From an uncultured Clostridia bacterium (GTDB lineage Bacteria > Bacillota > Clostridia > Christensenellales > Borkfalkiaceae): a stretch of 64,000 bases of DNA. The translations under genes were made by a program, and so were the position numbers. The stretch lies in the NCBI GenBank assembly GCA_934271255.1, contig CAKQQS010000006.1, positions 57,729-121,728 on the forward strand. The letters are read 5' to 3'. Position 1 is the first letter of the stretch. Each line of letters begins with the position of its first letter. The notes below the pieces were generated by a model. The model saw nothing but the letters and a program-made list of their open reading frames with translations, had not been told where the DNA came from and did not search any database. Shown here one piece after another: positions 36,794 to 45,164 of this stretch.

Positions 36794-36873
36794 CTTTTAA
36801 GAAAACGACAGAAAAATATCTTACAACCGCAATCCTACGACTTTTAGATTATACATTCAAGGTGATACAATGA
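36790..36873 (+). CDS. Mini-ORF 3 of the gerB-gerC junction, 27 residues
   Basis: ATG overlapped with the previous stop; its own TGA overlaps the ATG of gerC. The peptide begins MTFKKTTEKYLTTAILRLL, which aligns with the MTFKKTKWFIYFITAIFLL start of GerC. Confidence 0.4.
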   Translation: MTFKKTTEKYLTTAILRLLDYTFKVIQ

Positions 36874-38009
36874 CTTTTAAGAAAACAAAATGGTTCATAT
36901 ATTTTATAACGGCGATATTTTTGTTGTTTTTCAGCAACGATTTCGGGTTAATAAACGTTGAAAAGACGGCTATCGTAGTTGCGCTCGGCATAGACAGAAA
37001 AGAAGACGACGAGTTTACGGTTACGGCGCAGATAGTGTTGCCGTGCAGTTCGAAAGAGAACGGCAGCAACGACAAAGCGACGGTCAGCGCAAGCGGTAAA
37101 ACGCTATCGGGCGCAATATCGAACGTTGCGAACGTTACGGGCTGGTACCCAAAACTTTCGTATTGCAATCTTATAATTTTAGGCGATTCGTTTTTGCAAA
37201 CCGACTACGACACGATAGGGCTTTTCACCTTTTTTAAAGACTCTACCGAACTGCAAGACTCCGCGTTTATCTCTGCGTGCGAAGGAAACGCCGAGCAACT
37301 GCTTGGCACTCTGTCGCCGCTCGACAATTTGTCGTCGTTCGCGTTACAAAAAATCTTTTTCGGCAACGTAAACAGACTCGGGTACACGGTAACTTCCAAC
37401 GTAAAAGACTTTAAACGGGGACACGATTCCGCGTCGCTGTGTTCCGTGATGCCGTACGTTACGGCTAACTCGGGAAACTCAAACGGTAAACAAAGCGACT
37501 CCGAAAAAACGTACACTTACGACGCAACGCGTTCCGCAGTGTTTAAAAACGGGGCGTTTTCGTTTATGTTGACTTCCGACGAAACGATATGTTTCAACGC
37601 ATTGAAAAGCGTGGTAAAAGATTCCGAAACGGACGTCGAACTAGGCGACAAAACCGCGCTCGTGAACATCAAGAAAAACAACCGTATTCTTAAAATCTCG
37701 GGAAAAGAAAACCCCGTGTTTACTTTGGGTTTTAAACTTTTTTGCAAAGTGGAAGACTATTCCGTTTACGTCGAAAAAGACGAGCCGCTTTACGAGTTCA
37801 CCGACAAAATCAAAGTATACACGGAGAAAAAGTTTCAAGACGTTTTAAAAAATCTCATCGACAAAACAATCGAGTCCGACACAGACCTTTTCGGGCTGAG
37901 AAACGCTTATTACCGAAAATACCCGAAACGCTACGAAAGTATCAAAAAGGATTTTTTAAAAAGAGTCGGGTACGAAACGGTCGTAAAAGCGGTGGGCGTC
38001 AAGTCCTGA
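36870..38009 (+). CDS. Spore germination receptor subunit C (GerC family), lacking a lipobox
   Basis: A 379-residue protein. The family signature TAIVVALGIDRKEDDEFTVTAQIV occurs near residue 30, and the C-terminal domain is present (YRKYPKRYESIKKDF near the end). GerC subunits are normally lipoproteins with a Cys before the mature domain. Here the N-terminal hydrophobic segment runs through LLFFSNDFGLINVEK without any Cys, so this protein is probably held by an uncleaved membrane anchor or is released. Translation starts at the ATG overlapping mini-ORF 3. The 3' end overlaps the convergent ddl gene by 11 bases. Confidence 0.9.
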   Translation: MTFKKTKWFIYFITAIFLLFFSNDFGLINVEKTAIVVALGIDRKEDDEFTVTAQIVLPCSSKENGSNDKATVSASGKTLSGAISNVANVTGWYPKLSYCNLIILGDSFLQTDYDTIGLFTFFKDSTELQDSAFISACEGNAEQLLGTLSPLDNLSSFALQKIFFGNVNRLGYTVTSNVKDFKRGHDSASLCSVMPYVTANSGNSNGKQSDSEKTYTYDATRSAVFKNGAFSFMLTSDETICFNALKSVVKDSETDVELGDKTALVNIKKNNRILKISGKENPVFTLGFKLFCKVEDYSVYVEKDEPLYEFTDKIKVYTEKKFQDVLKNLIDKTIESDTDLFGLRNAYYRKYPKRYESIKKDFLKRVGYETVVKAVGVKS

Positions 38010-39120
38010 CCTTGCCGCCCTTTATTCCGTCGAGTTCCAGAACGTCGCTTTCGTAGTCGTACGTAAGGTTGTTTTCTTCGTTGCTTTTAACAAACGCTTC
38101 TTCGTAAAGTTTATTTAAAAACTTAGGGATTTCCAACGTGTCCCGACAATAAAAATAATACGCCAACGACCCCGGCACGGTATTTATTTCGTTAAAATAA
38201 ACTTTGTCTTTTTCAATCAGATAATCTACCCGTACGACGCCGTTCAATTTTAAGGCGTCGTATAGTTTTTTGGTGTACCTGTCGAGCGTTTTTAAAATCT
38301 TTGCGTCTTTCACTCCGTCGGCGATTTTCTCTCCCCCGCCGCCGTACTTGTCGTTAAAACTCAAAATCTCGTTTTGCGTTTTGTTTATTTCGGGTTTCGA
38401 CGTAACGAGTTTGCCCCTATACCGATAACACGCCGTACTCACTTCCGTAAAGCCCGTGAGTTTTCTTTCGATTACGCACGTCGTGTCGTATCTTAACGCC
38501 GTGAACAACGCGTCCGTCAGTTCGTCGTCCGTTTTCGCCACCCCTATGCCTATGCTCGAACCGAGCCTCGTCGGTTTTACTATGACGGGGTACCCGAACG
38601 TTTTTTTGATTTTCTCGATTGTTTGTCTTCGTTTGGAGAAAAAATCCCTTGCGGCAACGCTTATATACGGCAACGCCCGAACGTTATGCGATTTGGCTAC
38701 GTCTTTGGCGATTCCTTTATCCATACCGACCGCCGAGCCTGACAAATCGGGCGACGCCAAAGGTATACCGCTCGACGACAACACCCCCGCAAGCATTCCG
38801 TCTTCCCCGAACAACCCGTGCAAGCAGTTGACGGCAAGCGCGATTTCGCACGCCTTTACGAGTTTATTTTTCTTTATGACGTACAGCGAATCGTCCCCGC
38901 CGACGAGCGTTACTCTTTTTAATTTTTTATAATCGAGTTTTTTGTAGTTTTCAACATCTTTAAGCGCGTCGCCCGTGTACCATTTGCCCGTTTTGTCGAT
39001 ATACACGGGTATCGCGTTATACTTGTCTTTATCGGTGCCGTTTACCGCTAACACGCCCGTGATAACGGAAACGTCGCGCTCGCTCGATTTACCGCCGAAA
39101 AAAACGAGAATATTTTTCAT
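37999..39120 (-). CDS. ddl: D-alanine--D-alanine ligase
   Basis: A 373-residue ATP-grasp enzyme that joins two D-Ala for peptidoglycan precursors. The N-terminus is FFGGKSSERDVSVITG. Later come NCLHGLFGEDG, PVIVKPTRLGSSIGI with the ATP-binding Lys, and EINTVPGSLAYYFY supplying Mg ligands. The preceding gene murF uses its product. A good AGGGGGG site precedes the ATG. The C-terminus overlaps the end of gerC on the other strand. Confidence 0.95.
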   Translation of the reverse strand: MKNILVFFGGKSSERDVSVITGVLAVNGTDKDKYNAIPVYIDKTGKWYTGDALKDVENYKKLDYKKLKRVTLVGGDDSLYVIKKNKLVKACEIALAVNCLHGLFGEDGMLAGVLSSSGIPLASPDLSGSAVGMDKGIAKDVAKSHNVRALPYISVAARDFFSKRRQTIEKIKKTFGYPVIVKPTRLGSSIGIGVAKTDDELTDALFTALRYDTTCVIERKLTGFTEVSTACYRYRGKLVTSKPEINKTQNEILSFNDKYGGGGEKIADGVKDAKILKTLDRYTKKLYDALKLNGVVRVDYLIEKDKVYFNEINTVPGSLAYYFYCRDTLEIPKFLNKLYEEAFVKSNEENNLTYDYESDVLELDGIKGGKVRT

Positions 39121-39138
39121 AACAATTCCCCCCTACAA

Positions 39139-39166
39139 GAAAAGAGACGCCTTTAGCGTCTCTTTA
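39139..39166 (-). terminator. Terminator between murF and ddl
   Basis: A 10-bp stem, AAAGAGACGC (39141-39150) with GCGTCTCTTT (39155-39164), is followed on the minus strand by TTTTC. Some read-through into ddl is likely because no separate ddl promoter is evident. Confidence 0.6.
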
Positions 39167-39194
39167 TTATATGTTCGATTTTTGATTTTCGTTC

Positions 39195-40916
39195 TTAAAT
39201 GTAAGTGTCGGGCAAATCGTTTTCAAACAAAACGACGTCGCCTTTCTGCACGAGTTTGTTTAACGTTTCGTTACCCCTGTCGCTGTTCTTTTCAAAGGAT
39301 ATGTCTTCGCCCGTCTTGCCTTCTTCCATAAGCCCGCTTATAAGCGCTTCGGCGTTGGTTTTGCCTATCACTATGATTTTATCGAACGCTTTCGCGATAA
39401 GTCTGCCCGCTTCTTCGTTGATTTCCGCTTGTTTTTCGCCGAGTTCGACTATGCCGGGCGTTACGATGATTTTTCTTCCTTCAAAAGTCTTGACGACTTC
39501 GATAGCCGCTTTGAGTCCGTCGAAATTAGAGTTGTAACTGTCGTCTATAATGACGATACCCTTGTTGTTGGGGAGTATCGACAGTCTGTGCGTGATTGTT
39601 CTTATCTTGTTTATGCCCGAAGATATTTGCGCGGGAGTAAGCCCCAAATCGTACGCAACCGCGCTCGCAAGCACTACGTTCGACACGTTATGTTCGCCGA
39701 GCAAAGTCGTTTTGCAACCTATTTCTTCGTCCCCTAAAACAAGCGTAAAAGAAGAACCTTCGTTCGTCGCGACGACGTCTTTCGCGTAAACTTTCGGGTG
39801 ATGCGCAAGATTTAACCCCGCAAGAGTTTTTTCGCCCGCAAACTGTTCGTAAAGTTGTACCGAATATTCGTTGTCGCACGAGAAAAACGCTTTACCGTCG
39901 GGTTTAAGGTTTTCAAACAACTCGAACTTGGTTTCCTTAACGGCGTCTATGTCGTTAAACGTTTCCAGATGCTGTTCGTTTATGCCCGTAAGTATCGCTA
40001 CGTCGGGGTTGACCAAAACGGCAAGGTCGGTGATGTCCCCGCGTTTTCTTGCGCCCATTTCCGCAATGAACACGTCGTGCGTCGAATCCAAATCTTTGAC
40101 GGCAAGGCTTATTCCGAGCGGGGTGTTATACGATTTAGGCGTGGCAAGCACTCTGTACTTTTCGCTGAGTATGACGTTTAAAATCGCCTTTACCCCCGTT
40201 TTGCCGTAACTGCCCGTTATTCCTATTTTGATAATGTCGCATTTGTCGAGTTTCGCTTTCGCGATTTTGACGTATCTTTTTTCGTTTAATTTCTCGAACG
40301 GTTTCATTATCACGTTCGCAAGAAGCAATATAAACGGCGCAAGCACGGGTATAAAAGATATGAAAACGTACCTTAAAATATATACTATCTCGTTTCGTAT
40401 CAGATAACTTATTCCGTTTACGGCAAAGCATACTATAAGCGTGGAAATCATCGTCAGAACGACGTGCATCGTGCCGAGCCGCACTATTCGTTTAGTACCC
40501 TTTATCGGCATTTTTCGTCTTACCGAACGTTCCGTTTTGATATACGCGAACATAAACAGCAAATACACCAAAAAGCCGAGATACGCGGGCAACGATTTAA
40601 GGTTGGGGTCCGTCGTTTTTCTGAAAAACATCGTCAGGGATAAACTCCATACGCAGAAAAACAAAAAACACATCAGACACAAAAGCGTCAACCGCGAAAG
40701 TTGGTTGTTCTCTTTGTTATAAAGCCATTTGTAATATTTCTTTCCGTCGTAACCGAATTGCTGTAAGGCAAGCATATACCTTTGCGAAGCGAATAGTACC
40801 AACACTCCGTTTAAAAGGCTTATTAAAATTACGATATAAAGATTTTTCATCGTTAAGATCGATCTGAGCCACTCGGGATCTTCTATCGCTCTCACAAGTA
40901 AATTGTTTAAGTTCAT
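39195..40916 (-). CDS. murF: MurF-type UDP-MurNAc-tripeptide--D-Ala-D-Ala ligase with N-terminal membrane domain
   Basis: A 573-residue protein. The C-terminal two thirds is the Mur ligase: ATP loop GITGSYGKT, AEMGARKRGDI, NEQHLETF, and DDSYNSN in the third domain. It adds D-Ala-D-Ala to the nucleotide precursor in the cytoplasm. Residues 1-220 instead contain about five hydrophobic helices absent from classic MurF (about 450 residues), so this enzyme appears membrane-bound. The start is the ATG at 40916, after AAAGGAG, overlapping the upstream hydrolase stop by four bases. Function follows family and neighbour ddl; MurT/MurE-like alternatives are less likely. Confidence 0.88.
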   Translation of the reverse strand: MNLNNLLVRAIEDPEWLRSILTMKNLYIVILISLLNGVLVLFASQRYMLALQQFGYDGKKYYKWLYNKENNQLSRLTLLCLMCFLFFCVWSLSLTMFFRKTTDPNLKSLPAYLGFLVYLLFMFAYIKTERSVRRKMPIKGTKRIVRLGTMHVVLTMISTLIVCFAVNGISYLIRNEIVYILRYVFISFIPVLAPFILLLANVIMKPFEKLNEKRYVKIAKAKLDKCDIIKIGITGSYGKTGVKAILNVILSEKYRVLATPKSYNTPLGISLAVKDLDSTHDVFIAEMGARKRGDITDLAVLVNPDVAILTGINEQHLETFNDIDAVKETKFELFENLKPDGKAFFSCDNEYSVQLYEQFAGEKTLAGLNLAHHPKVYAKDVVATNEGSSFTLVLGDEEIGCKTTLLGEHNVSNVVLASAVAYDLGLTPAQISSGINKIRTITHRLSILPNNKGIVIIDDSYNSNFDGLKAAIEVVKTFEGRKIIVTPGIVELGEKQAEINEEAGRLIAKAFDKIIVIGKTNAEALISGLMEEGKTGEDISFEKNSDRGNETLNKLVQKGDVVLFENDLPDTYI

Positions 40917-41647
40917 CTTAATTCTCCTTTTAAAAACGCATACGCTCTTTCGTTGAACTCTCTCGGCTTTTTGCAAAAATAAAAATGGTCGCCGTTTACT
41001 TTGACGAGTTTGCTTCCCTTTATGAGTTTATGCAACTTTTTTTGCATATACACGGGCGTTTCTTCGTCTTTTTTCCCCGCGATTATCAGCGCGGGAACGT
41101 CGACTTTCTTTACGTCCTTTTCAAGCCGTTCGTTAATTATCTTTACAAAACTCGCTCTCGTCGTTTCGTCAAGTCGCTTGTAATCGTCCGATCCGAACTC
41201 CGATACGTCGAGCCCTATCTTTTTTCTTAATTTGTACCTTGCGATTTTTATCTTTTTGATAAGACTGAATCGCGGTTTCATTCCCGCCGCGCCGACAAAC
41301 ACCGCGCGGTTTATCTTTACGTTTCCCCTTGCGAAAAGTTTAAAAAATACCCTTGCCCCGAAACTGTGCGCGACGACGGATACTTCTTTCACGTTATACC
41401 TTTTTAATAGATTTTCAACCCAAACGGCGTAATCTTCTAACCCGTAAGGGGTAACTAATTTCGTCTTTTCTTTAAACCCCGGCAAGTCGGGAATTAAAAC
41501 GTTGAACCCTTGTTCAAAAAACTTTTTTTGGTAATAAAAACTTTCTTTACAAGATAAATATCCGTGCAAAAACAACGCCGTTTCTTCAAACCCGCCGTCG
41601 TGATACCACACGGTTTCTTCTTCGGTGAAGTATTTTTCTTCTTTCAT
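40913..41647 (-). CDS. Alpha/beta hydrolase
   Basis: A 244-residue serine hydrolase fold. LFLHGYLSCKES gives the oxyanion HG motif, AHSFGAR the nucleophile elbow, AGKKDEETPVY the acid region and NGDHFYF the catalytic His. No signal peptide. Substrate unknown. It is coupled to murF by an ATGA overlap, so a cell-envelope role is plausible. The ribosome-binding sequence AGGGGGAG lies unusually close to the ATG. Confidence 0.85.
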   Translation of the reverse strand: MKEEKYFTEEETVWYHDGGFEETALFLHGYLSCKESFYYQKKFFEQGFNVLIPDLPGFKEKTKLVTPYGLEDYAVWVENLLKRYNVKEVSVVAHSFGARVFFKLFARGNVKINRAVFVGAAGMKPRFSLIKKIKIARYKLRKKIGLDVSEFGSDDYKRLDETTRASFVKIINERLEKDVKKVDVPALIIAGKKDEETPVYMQKKLHKLIKGSKLVKVNGDHFYFCKKPREFNERAYAFLKGELR

Positions 41648-41685
41648 ACTCCCCCTATTTTTTTGTATGCGTCGTTTCCTTATAT

Positions 41686-41822
41686 AAACGAAAACAACTT
41701 ATTTACTCGCCTTTACTTTACCGTAGCATTTACCTTTTTTCGTTCTCGTCGTTACATTGTATCAACGGAAACAACTTGTTTGCTCGCCGCTGCTTTACCG
41801 TAGCAGTTGCTTTTTTTCGTTC
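41686..41822. repeat. Imperfect tandem duplication of about 60 bp in an intergenic region
   Basis: Two adjacent copies share ACGaAAACAACTT...TTTACCGTAGCA...TTTTTTCGTTC with about 85 percent identity by eye. No gene or promoter is evident in it. The second copy ends just before the rimI stop. Confidence 0.6.
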
Positions 41823-41833
41823 GGGCGTCAGGA

Positions 41834-42259
41834 CTACAACGACATAAGTATTGCGTCTTCGCCGTCTTTATAATAGTTTTTGCGCGTTCCGTAAGGCTTA
41901 AACCCGAATTTTTTATACAGTTCTTTTGCGGGTTCGTTGCCCGCCCTTACTTCTAAAAAGACTTTCGTCGCGCCCTGCTTTGTCAAATCGGCAAGACCTT
42001 TGGCGACGATTTTCGTTCCGAGTCCTTGTCTGCGAAGAGTTTTTTTCGTTAAAACCAACTCGATTTCGCTCTCGTCCAAAACGCGGGTGTAACACAACGC
42101 CGCGATTATTTCGCCGTCGTCGAAAAAAATAAGGCTGTGAAAATTAGGGTTTTTCAAAGACGAGTCTATTTGATTTTCGCTCCAAAAGTCTATAAAGTTT
42201 TCTTTTTGGAACTCGTAAAAATCTTTGACGTCGTTCGGCGTTAAACTTCGGATAATCAT
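41834..42259 (-). CDS. rimI: GNAT-family ribosomal protein S18 N-acetyltransferase
   Basis: A 141-residue acetyltransferase. The acetyl-CoA loop is RRQGLGTKIVAKG, followed by VFLEVRAGNEPAKELYKKFGF and YYKDGEDAILMSL, the standard RimI end. It acetylates ribosomal protein S18 and possibly other proteins. I start it at the ATG at 42259, which overlaps the stop of tsaB; a longer upstream frame would overlap tsaB extensively. The tsaE-tsaB-rimI order is widespread in Firmicutes. Confidence 0.92.
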   Translation of the reverse strand: MIIRSLTPNDVKDFYEFQKENFIDFWSENQIDSSLKNPNFHSLIFFDDGEIIAALCYTRVLDESEIELVLTKKTLRRQGLGTKIVAKGLADLTKQGATKVFLEVRAGNEPAKELYKKFGFKPYGTRKNYYKDGEDAILMSL

Positions 42260-42861
42260 CTTCCTTCTTCCGCCTGACTCTTTCTTATGTATAACGGCGT
42301 AAGTCCGTCTAAATCGTAACTTATTTCGTCCGTTTTGGATTCTACGGCGTTGATAAGTCCTTGGCACGCGTCCGTCTTTTTTTCGCCGAGCCCCAAATCT
42401 TCAAAAGACGTTATCTCGTAGCCTTTAAGCGATAAAAGTTCGTCTTTCGTGATAAAAGACGGTTCTAAAACGACTTTTTTCCCGTCGTAACCGCAAACGT
42501 AGTACGCGCCGTGCTTGGCGTCTATCACGGCAAGACGTTTGCCGTTTATATCATTATACGCAATCGTATCGAACGACGTTACGGATAAATATGGTTTGCC
42601 CGTCGCCGCGCAAAACGCTTTGATTGCCGAAATGCCTATTCTTATGCCCGTAAAACTTCCCGCACCGACGGCACACGCGAAAAAGTCCAAATCCCGTAAA
42701 CTCGCTCCGCTTTTCGCCAACAAATCTTCGACGACCGTCATAAACGTCGAGCCGTGTTTCATAAACGAATGAGTTTCGCGGTATTTATAATATTCGCCGT
42801 TATATTTAATTATAACCGTCATGCACGCGCCCGTCGTGTCGAGCGCAAGATAATTTTTCAT
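42256..42861 (-). CDS. tsaB: tRNA threonylcarbamoyladenosine synthesis protein TsaB
   Basis: A 201-residue ASKHA-fold scaffold protein. LALDTTGACMTV at the start, VEDLLAKSGASLRDLDFFACAVGAGSFTGIRIG in the middle and VIDAKHGAYY are the family motifs. With TsaD and TsaE it makes t6A37 on ANN-decoding tRNAs. Starts and stops overlap neighbours by four bases on both sides. Confidence 0.94.
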   Translation of the reverse strand: MKNYLALDTTGACMTVIIKYNGEYYKYRETHSFMKHGSTFMTVVEDLLAKSGASLRDLDFFACAVGAGSFTGIRIGISAIKAFCAATGKPYLSVTSFDTIAYNDINGKRLAVIDAKHGAYYVCGYDGKKVVLEPSFITKDELLSLKGYEITSFEDLGLGEKKTDACQGLINAVESKTDEISYDLDGLTPLYIRKSQAEEGR

Positions 42862-43262
42862 AAAAACTTTATCGTCCTTTCGTTCTCGCCCGTAATTTTT
42901 ATCTCTACCGTTTTGGCGTAATCGGGTATCAACTCTTTAATGTTTTCCGCCCATTCTATCACGCAAATACACTCTTCGCCGAAATAATCGTTAAGCCCGA
43001 GCCGCAACGCGTCTTCGTAAGAGTTCAGCCTGTAACAGTCGTAATGAAAAAGGGTATCGTCGTAAACGTTAAGGTACGCGTAAGTCGGGCTGGTAACTTC
43101 CGTAGTCAGTCCCAGACCTTTGGCAAGACCTTTTACGAAATGCGTTTTGCCCGCTCCCATATCGCCGTTCAGCAAAACGACGTCCCCCGATTTTAATTTT
43201 TTGGCGTATTCGCAAGCGACTTGAATCGTTTCTTCTACGCTTTTAACTTTAATCTCCGTCAT
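42858..43262 (-). CDS. tsaE: tRNA threonylcarbamoyladenosine synthesis ATPase TsaE
   Basis: A 134-residue P-loop ATPase. The Walker A is GDMGAGKTHF; downstream are TSPTYAYLNVY, LFHYDCYRL and VIEWAEN. It works with TsaB and TsaD in t6A formation. Its start overlaps the stop of ribU by four bases, so it lies in the riboswitch-controlled transcript. Confidence 0.95.
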   Translation of the reverse strand: MTEIKVKSVEETIQVACEYAKKLKSGDVVLLNGDMGAGKTHFVKGLAKGLGLTTEVTSPTYAYLNVYDDTLFHYDCYRLNSYEDALRLGLNDYFGEECICVIEWAENIKELIPDYAKTVEIKITGENERTIKFL

Positions 43263-43795
43263 GTCTTTAACACTATTTCTTTAACTTTTTTATACAAACA
43301 AATAACGATTATGCTTATTATCGTCGTCTTAATCAGATTAAATCCCAAAATATACGGCCAGACCGAAAAGAACAGATTTTTAAGTCCGTAAAGGGGAAAC
43401 AACGCGTATCTGTTGAACAGCAACGCGCACGCGGTGTAAAGTATGCACGACGACGCGAAATATAATATGACGAAACCCAACCCTTTCTTTTTGACGTAAC
43501 ACACGCAAGGTATCGCCAAAAAGAACACGGACAACACGAAGTTGCCTAGTTCGCCTATTCCGCCGCTGCTCGATTTTGCGAAACATAAAAGTTCTTTAAC
43601 GAGCGACGCGAGTACCGCGGGGAAAAACCCGTAAATAAACGCCGCCAACGTTATTATCGCAAGCGAAAAATCGAGTTTTAAAAAAGGCACGGCGGGAAAT
43701 ATCGGAAACTCAAAAAAACTCGCGCAAAACGCAAGCGCCGCGAAAATCGCCGAACCCGTTATCTTTTTAGTAATCGTCATCGATGTCTTTTCCAT
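43259..43795 (-). CDS. ribU: Riboflavin ECF transporter S component
   Basis: A 178-residue membrane protein with five or six hydrophobic helices. The block LKLDFSLAIITLAAFIYGFFPAVLASLVKELLCF is typical of RibU-type S components, which bind riboflavin and share an ECF energising module encoded elsewhere. The FMN riboswitch directly upstream confirms the substrate class. Start is ATG at 43795, after GGGAG at the riboswitch's 3' end; an ATG five codons later is an alternative. Confidence 0.9.
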   Translation of the reverse strand: MEKTSMTITKKITGSAIFAALAFCASFFEFPIFPAVPFLKLDFSLAIITLAAFIYGFFPAVLASLVKELLCFAKSSSGGIGELGNFVLSVFFLAIPCVCYVKKKGLGFVILYFASSCILYTACALLFNRYALFPLYGLKNLFFSVWPYILGFNLIKTTIISIIVICLYKKVKEIVLKT

Positions 43796-43802
43796 TTTTT
43801 TC

Positions 43803-43908
43803 TTCTCCCATCCGGACTATACCGTCGGTTACGGAATTGCGCCGTATCTGCTTTCGCTCGTAGACTATCACTACCGATCGGGATTTTCACCCAACCCCAA
43901 AGAAAATT
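43803..43908 (-). promoter_or_regulatory. FMN riboswitch (RFN element)
   Basis: Minus-strand sequence carries the conserved RFN blocks in order: GGGTTGGGTGAAAATCCC, CGGTAGTGATAGTC, GCAATTCCG and the closing CCGACGGTATAGTCCGGATG. The last block runs directly into the ribosome-binding sequence of ribU (GGGAG). No T-tract terminator is seen, so it probably acts by blocking translation initiation. Confidence 0.95.
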
Positions 43909-43937
43909 ATGTTGTATTTTTTCTTTCGTTTAATTTT

Positions 43938-45161
43938 TTATTTTGCTAATATTTCTACTAATCTTTGTAACGTTTCGGCGTCCGTCGTCGTGGAGTTTTC
44001 AGCCGTCGCGACTATTCCCGAACCGTGTATACACGTACCCGAAACGGGCCAAAGTATTCTTGCGACGGTGATTTTAAGCGCGTCGCCCGTAAAATTGTTG
44101 ACTAACGTGGACTGCATTATTCCTTTACCGAAAGTTCTCGCTTTACCGTCCGTCAAAGTCTTGTTCTGAACGATAACGTTGGAATACGGCAACACGTTGT
44201 AGTCGATAAGCGCGCCCATCAACGCTTCGCTCGCAGACGCGGAAGACTCATTTGCCAAAAAGTAAACGTTTTCAAAATTCTTGAAGTTTTCGCCTTTCGT
44301 GTAATACAAATCTTTCGTACCGTTTTTGAACTCGGCAACCGCCGTAAGCGTCTTTTCGCCCCGAACGAACATAGCGACTATGTCCGACATCATATGGACG
44401 TATCCGCCGCCGTTGTCCCTTAAATCGACGACTACGTTCTTTTTGCCTTGCGCTACGGCGTAATTCAAACAACTTTCTATGTTCTGAACGGTGTTATCGC
44501 CGAAAAAGTTGGTGAACTTGACGTAAGCGGTGTTTTCGGGGAGTTCGGGCATGGCGTTCGCGGGGTTTTCGACCATGTTCGTACCCTTTTCACCGTTAAA
44601 TCTGTACCCCGTGTTTTTGTCCCTGTACGTTACAAGATTGCTTATAAAGTTTTGTCTTGCCAACGTAAACGTTTTTATTTCGCCGTCGTAGTCAATCGTA
44701 AGAGTGAACTCGACGCCGATATCGTATAAAAGCATTTGCGCTTTAAACTCTTCGTAATTTGAAACGGTAACGTCGTTTACTTTTATTATTTTACCGCCTG
44801 CGGTTATCCCCGCGTTTTCGGCGGGAGAGTTACCCGAAACGGTGTGAATGGTCGCGTCCGTACTCGACCTTAAAAAGGACAAGCCTACGCCGACGACGTT
44901 GCCGCTGTCTTCTTTTATGAGTTGTTCGTACTCTTCTTTCGTCATAAACTCCGAATAGTCGTCGCAAACGCTCCCTACTATGAGTTTTGCGTAGTCGCTG
45001 TACGACATTTCTTTGTCATCAAGGTAATATTCTTCTATCGCCTTTATTACCCAGTTTACGTCGTTTTTCAAATAGTCTTCCGCAGTCGTAGCGTCGCAAG
45101 ATACCAAACATACGGAAAAAATCATAGTCAACAGTAACGCGAAAAATCTTTTAATTTTCAT
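43938..45161 (-). CDS. S41-family C-terminal processing peptidase, lipoprotein
   Basis: A 407-residue serine protease. The lipobox CLVSC gives a lipid anchor. A PDZ domain spans about residues 90-170 (GVGLSFL, GNSPAENAGITAGGKIIKVNDV). The protease domain has VVVDLRDNGGGYVH, the catalytic Ser in NESSASASEALMGAL and the Lys in FGKGIMQ. It degrades or trims exported proteins. It begins four bases after the PucR-type regulator gene, so both are probably one transcript. Confidence 0.9.
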   Translation of the reverse strand: MKIKRFFALLLTMIFSVCLVSCDATTAEDYLKNDVNWVIKAIEEYYLDDKEMSYSDYAKLIVGSVCDDYSEFMTKEEYEQLIKEDSGNVVGVGLSFLRSSTDATIHTVSGNSPAENAGITAGGKIIKVNDVTVSNYEEFKAQMLLYDIGVEFTLTIDYDGEIKTFTLARQNFISNLVTYRDKNTGYRFNGEKGTNMVENPANAMPELPENTAYVKFTNFFGDNTVQNIESCLNYAVAQGKKNVVVDLRDNGGGYVHMMSDIVAMFVRGEKTLTAVAEFKNGTKDLYYTKGENFKNFENVYFLANESSASASEALMGALIDYNVLPYSNVIVQNKTLTDGKARTFGKGIMQSTLVNNFTGDALKITVARILWPVSGTCIHGSGIVATAENSTTTDAETLQRLVEILAK

Positions 45162-45164
45162 TTT

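Larger units (their letters stand above)
36633..36873 (+). repeat. Three tandem copies of about 80 bp derived from the gerC 5' end
   Basis: The gap between gerB and gerC is made of three direct repeats with an exact 80-base period for the last two (starts at 36710, 36790, and gerC at 36870). Each carries AAGGTGATACA, a start codon and then a segment (ATATCTTACAACCGCAAT in two copies) that aligns with gerC's own first 50 bases (ATATTTTATAACGGCGAT). They therefore look like decayed duplicates of the gerC translation start and signal-anchor region, each still an open frame ending in TGA overlapping the next ATG. Confidence 0.9.

Noticed and set aside
36633..36873. CRISPR array at the gerB-gerC junction
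   Set aside because: The repeats are contiguous and coding-like, without unique spacers, and each carries a ribosome-binding site and start codon.
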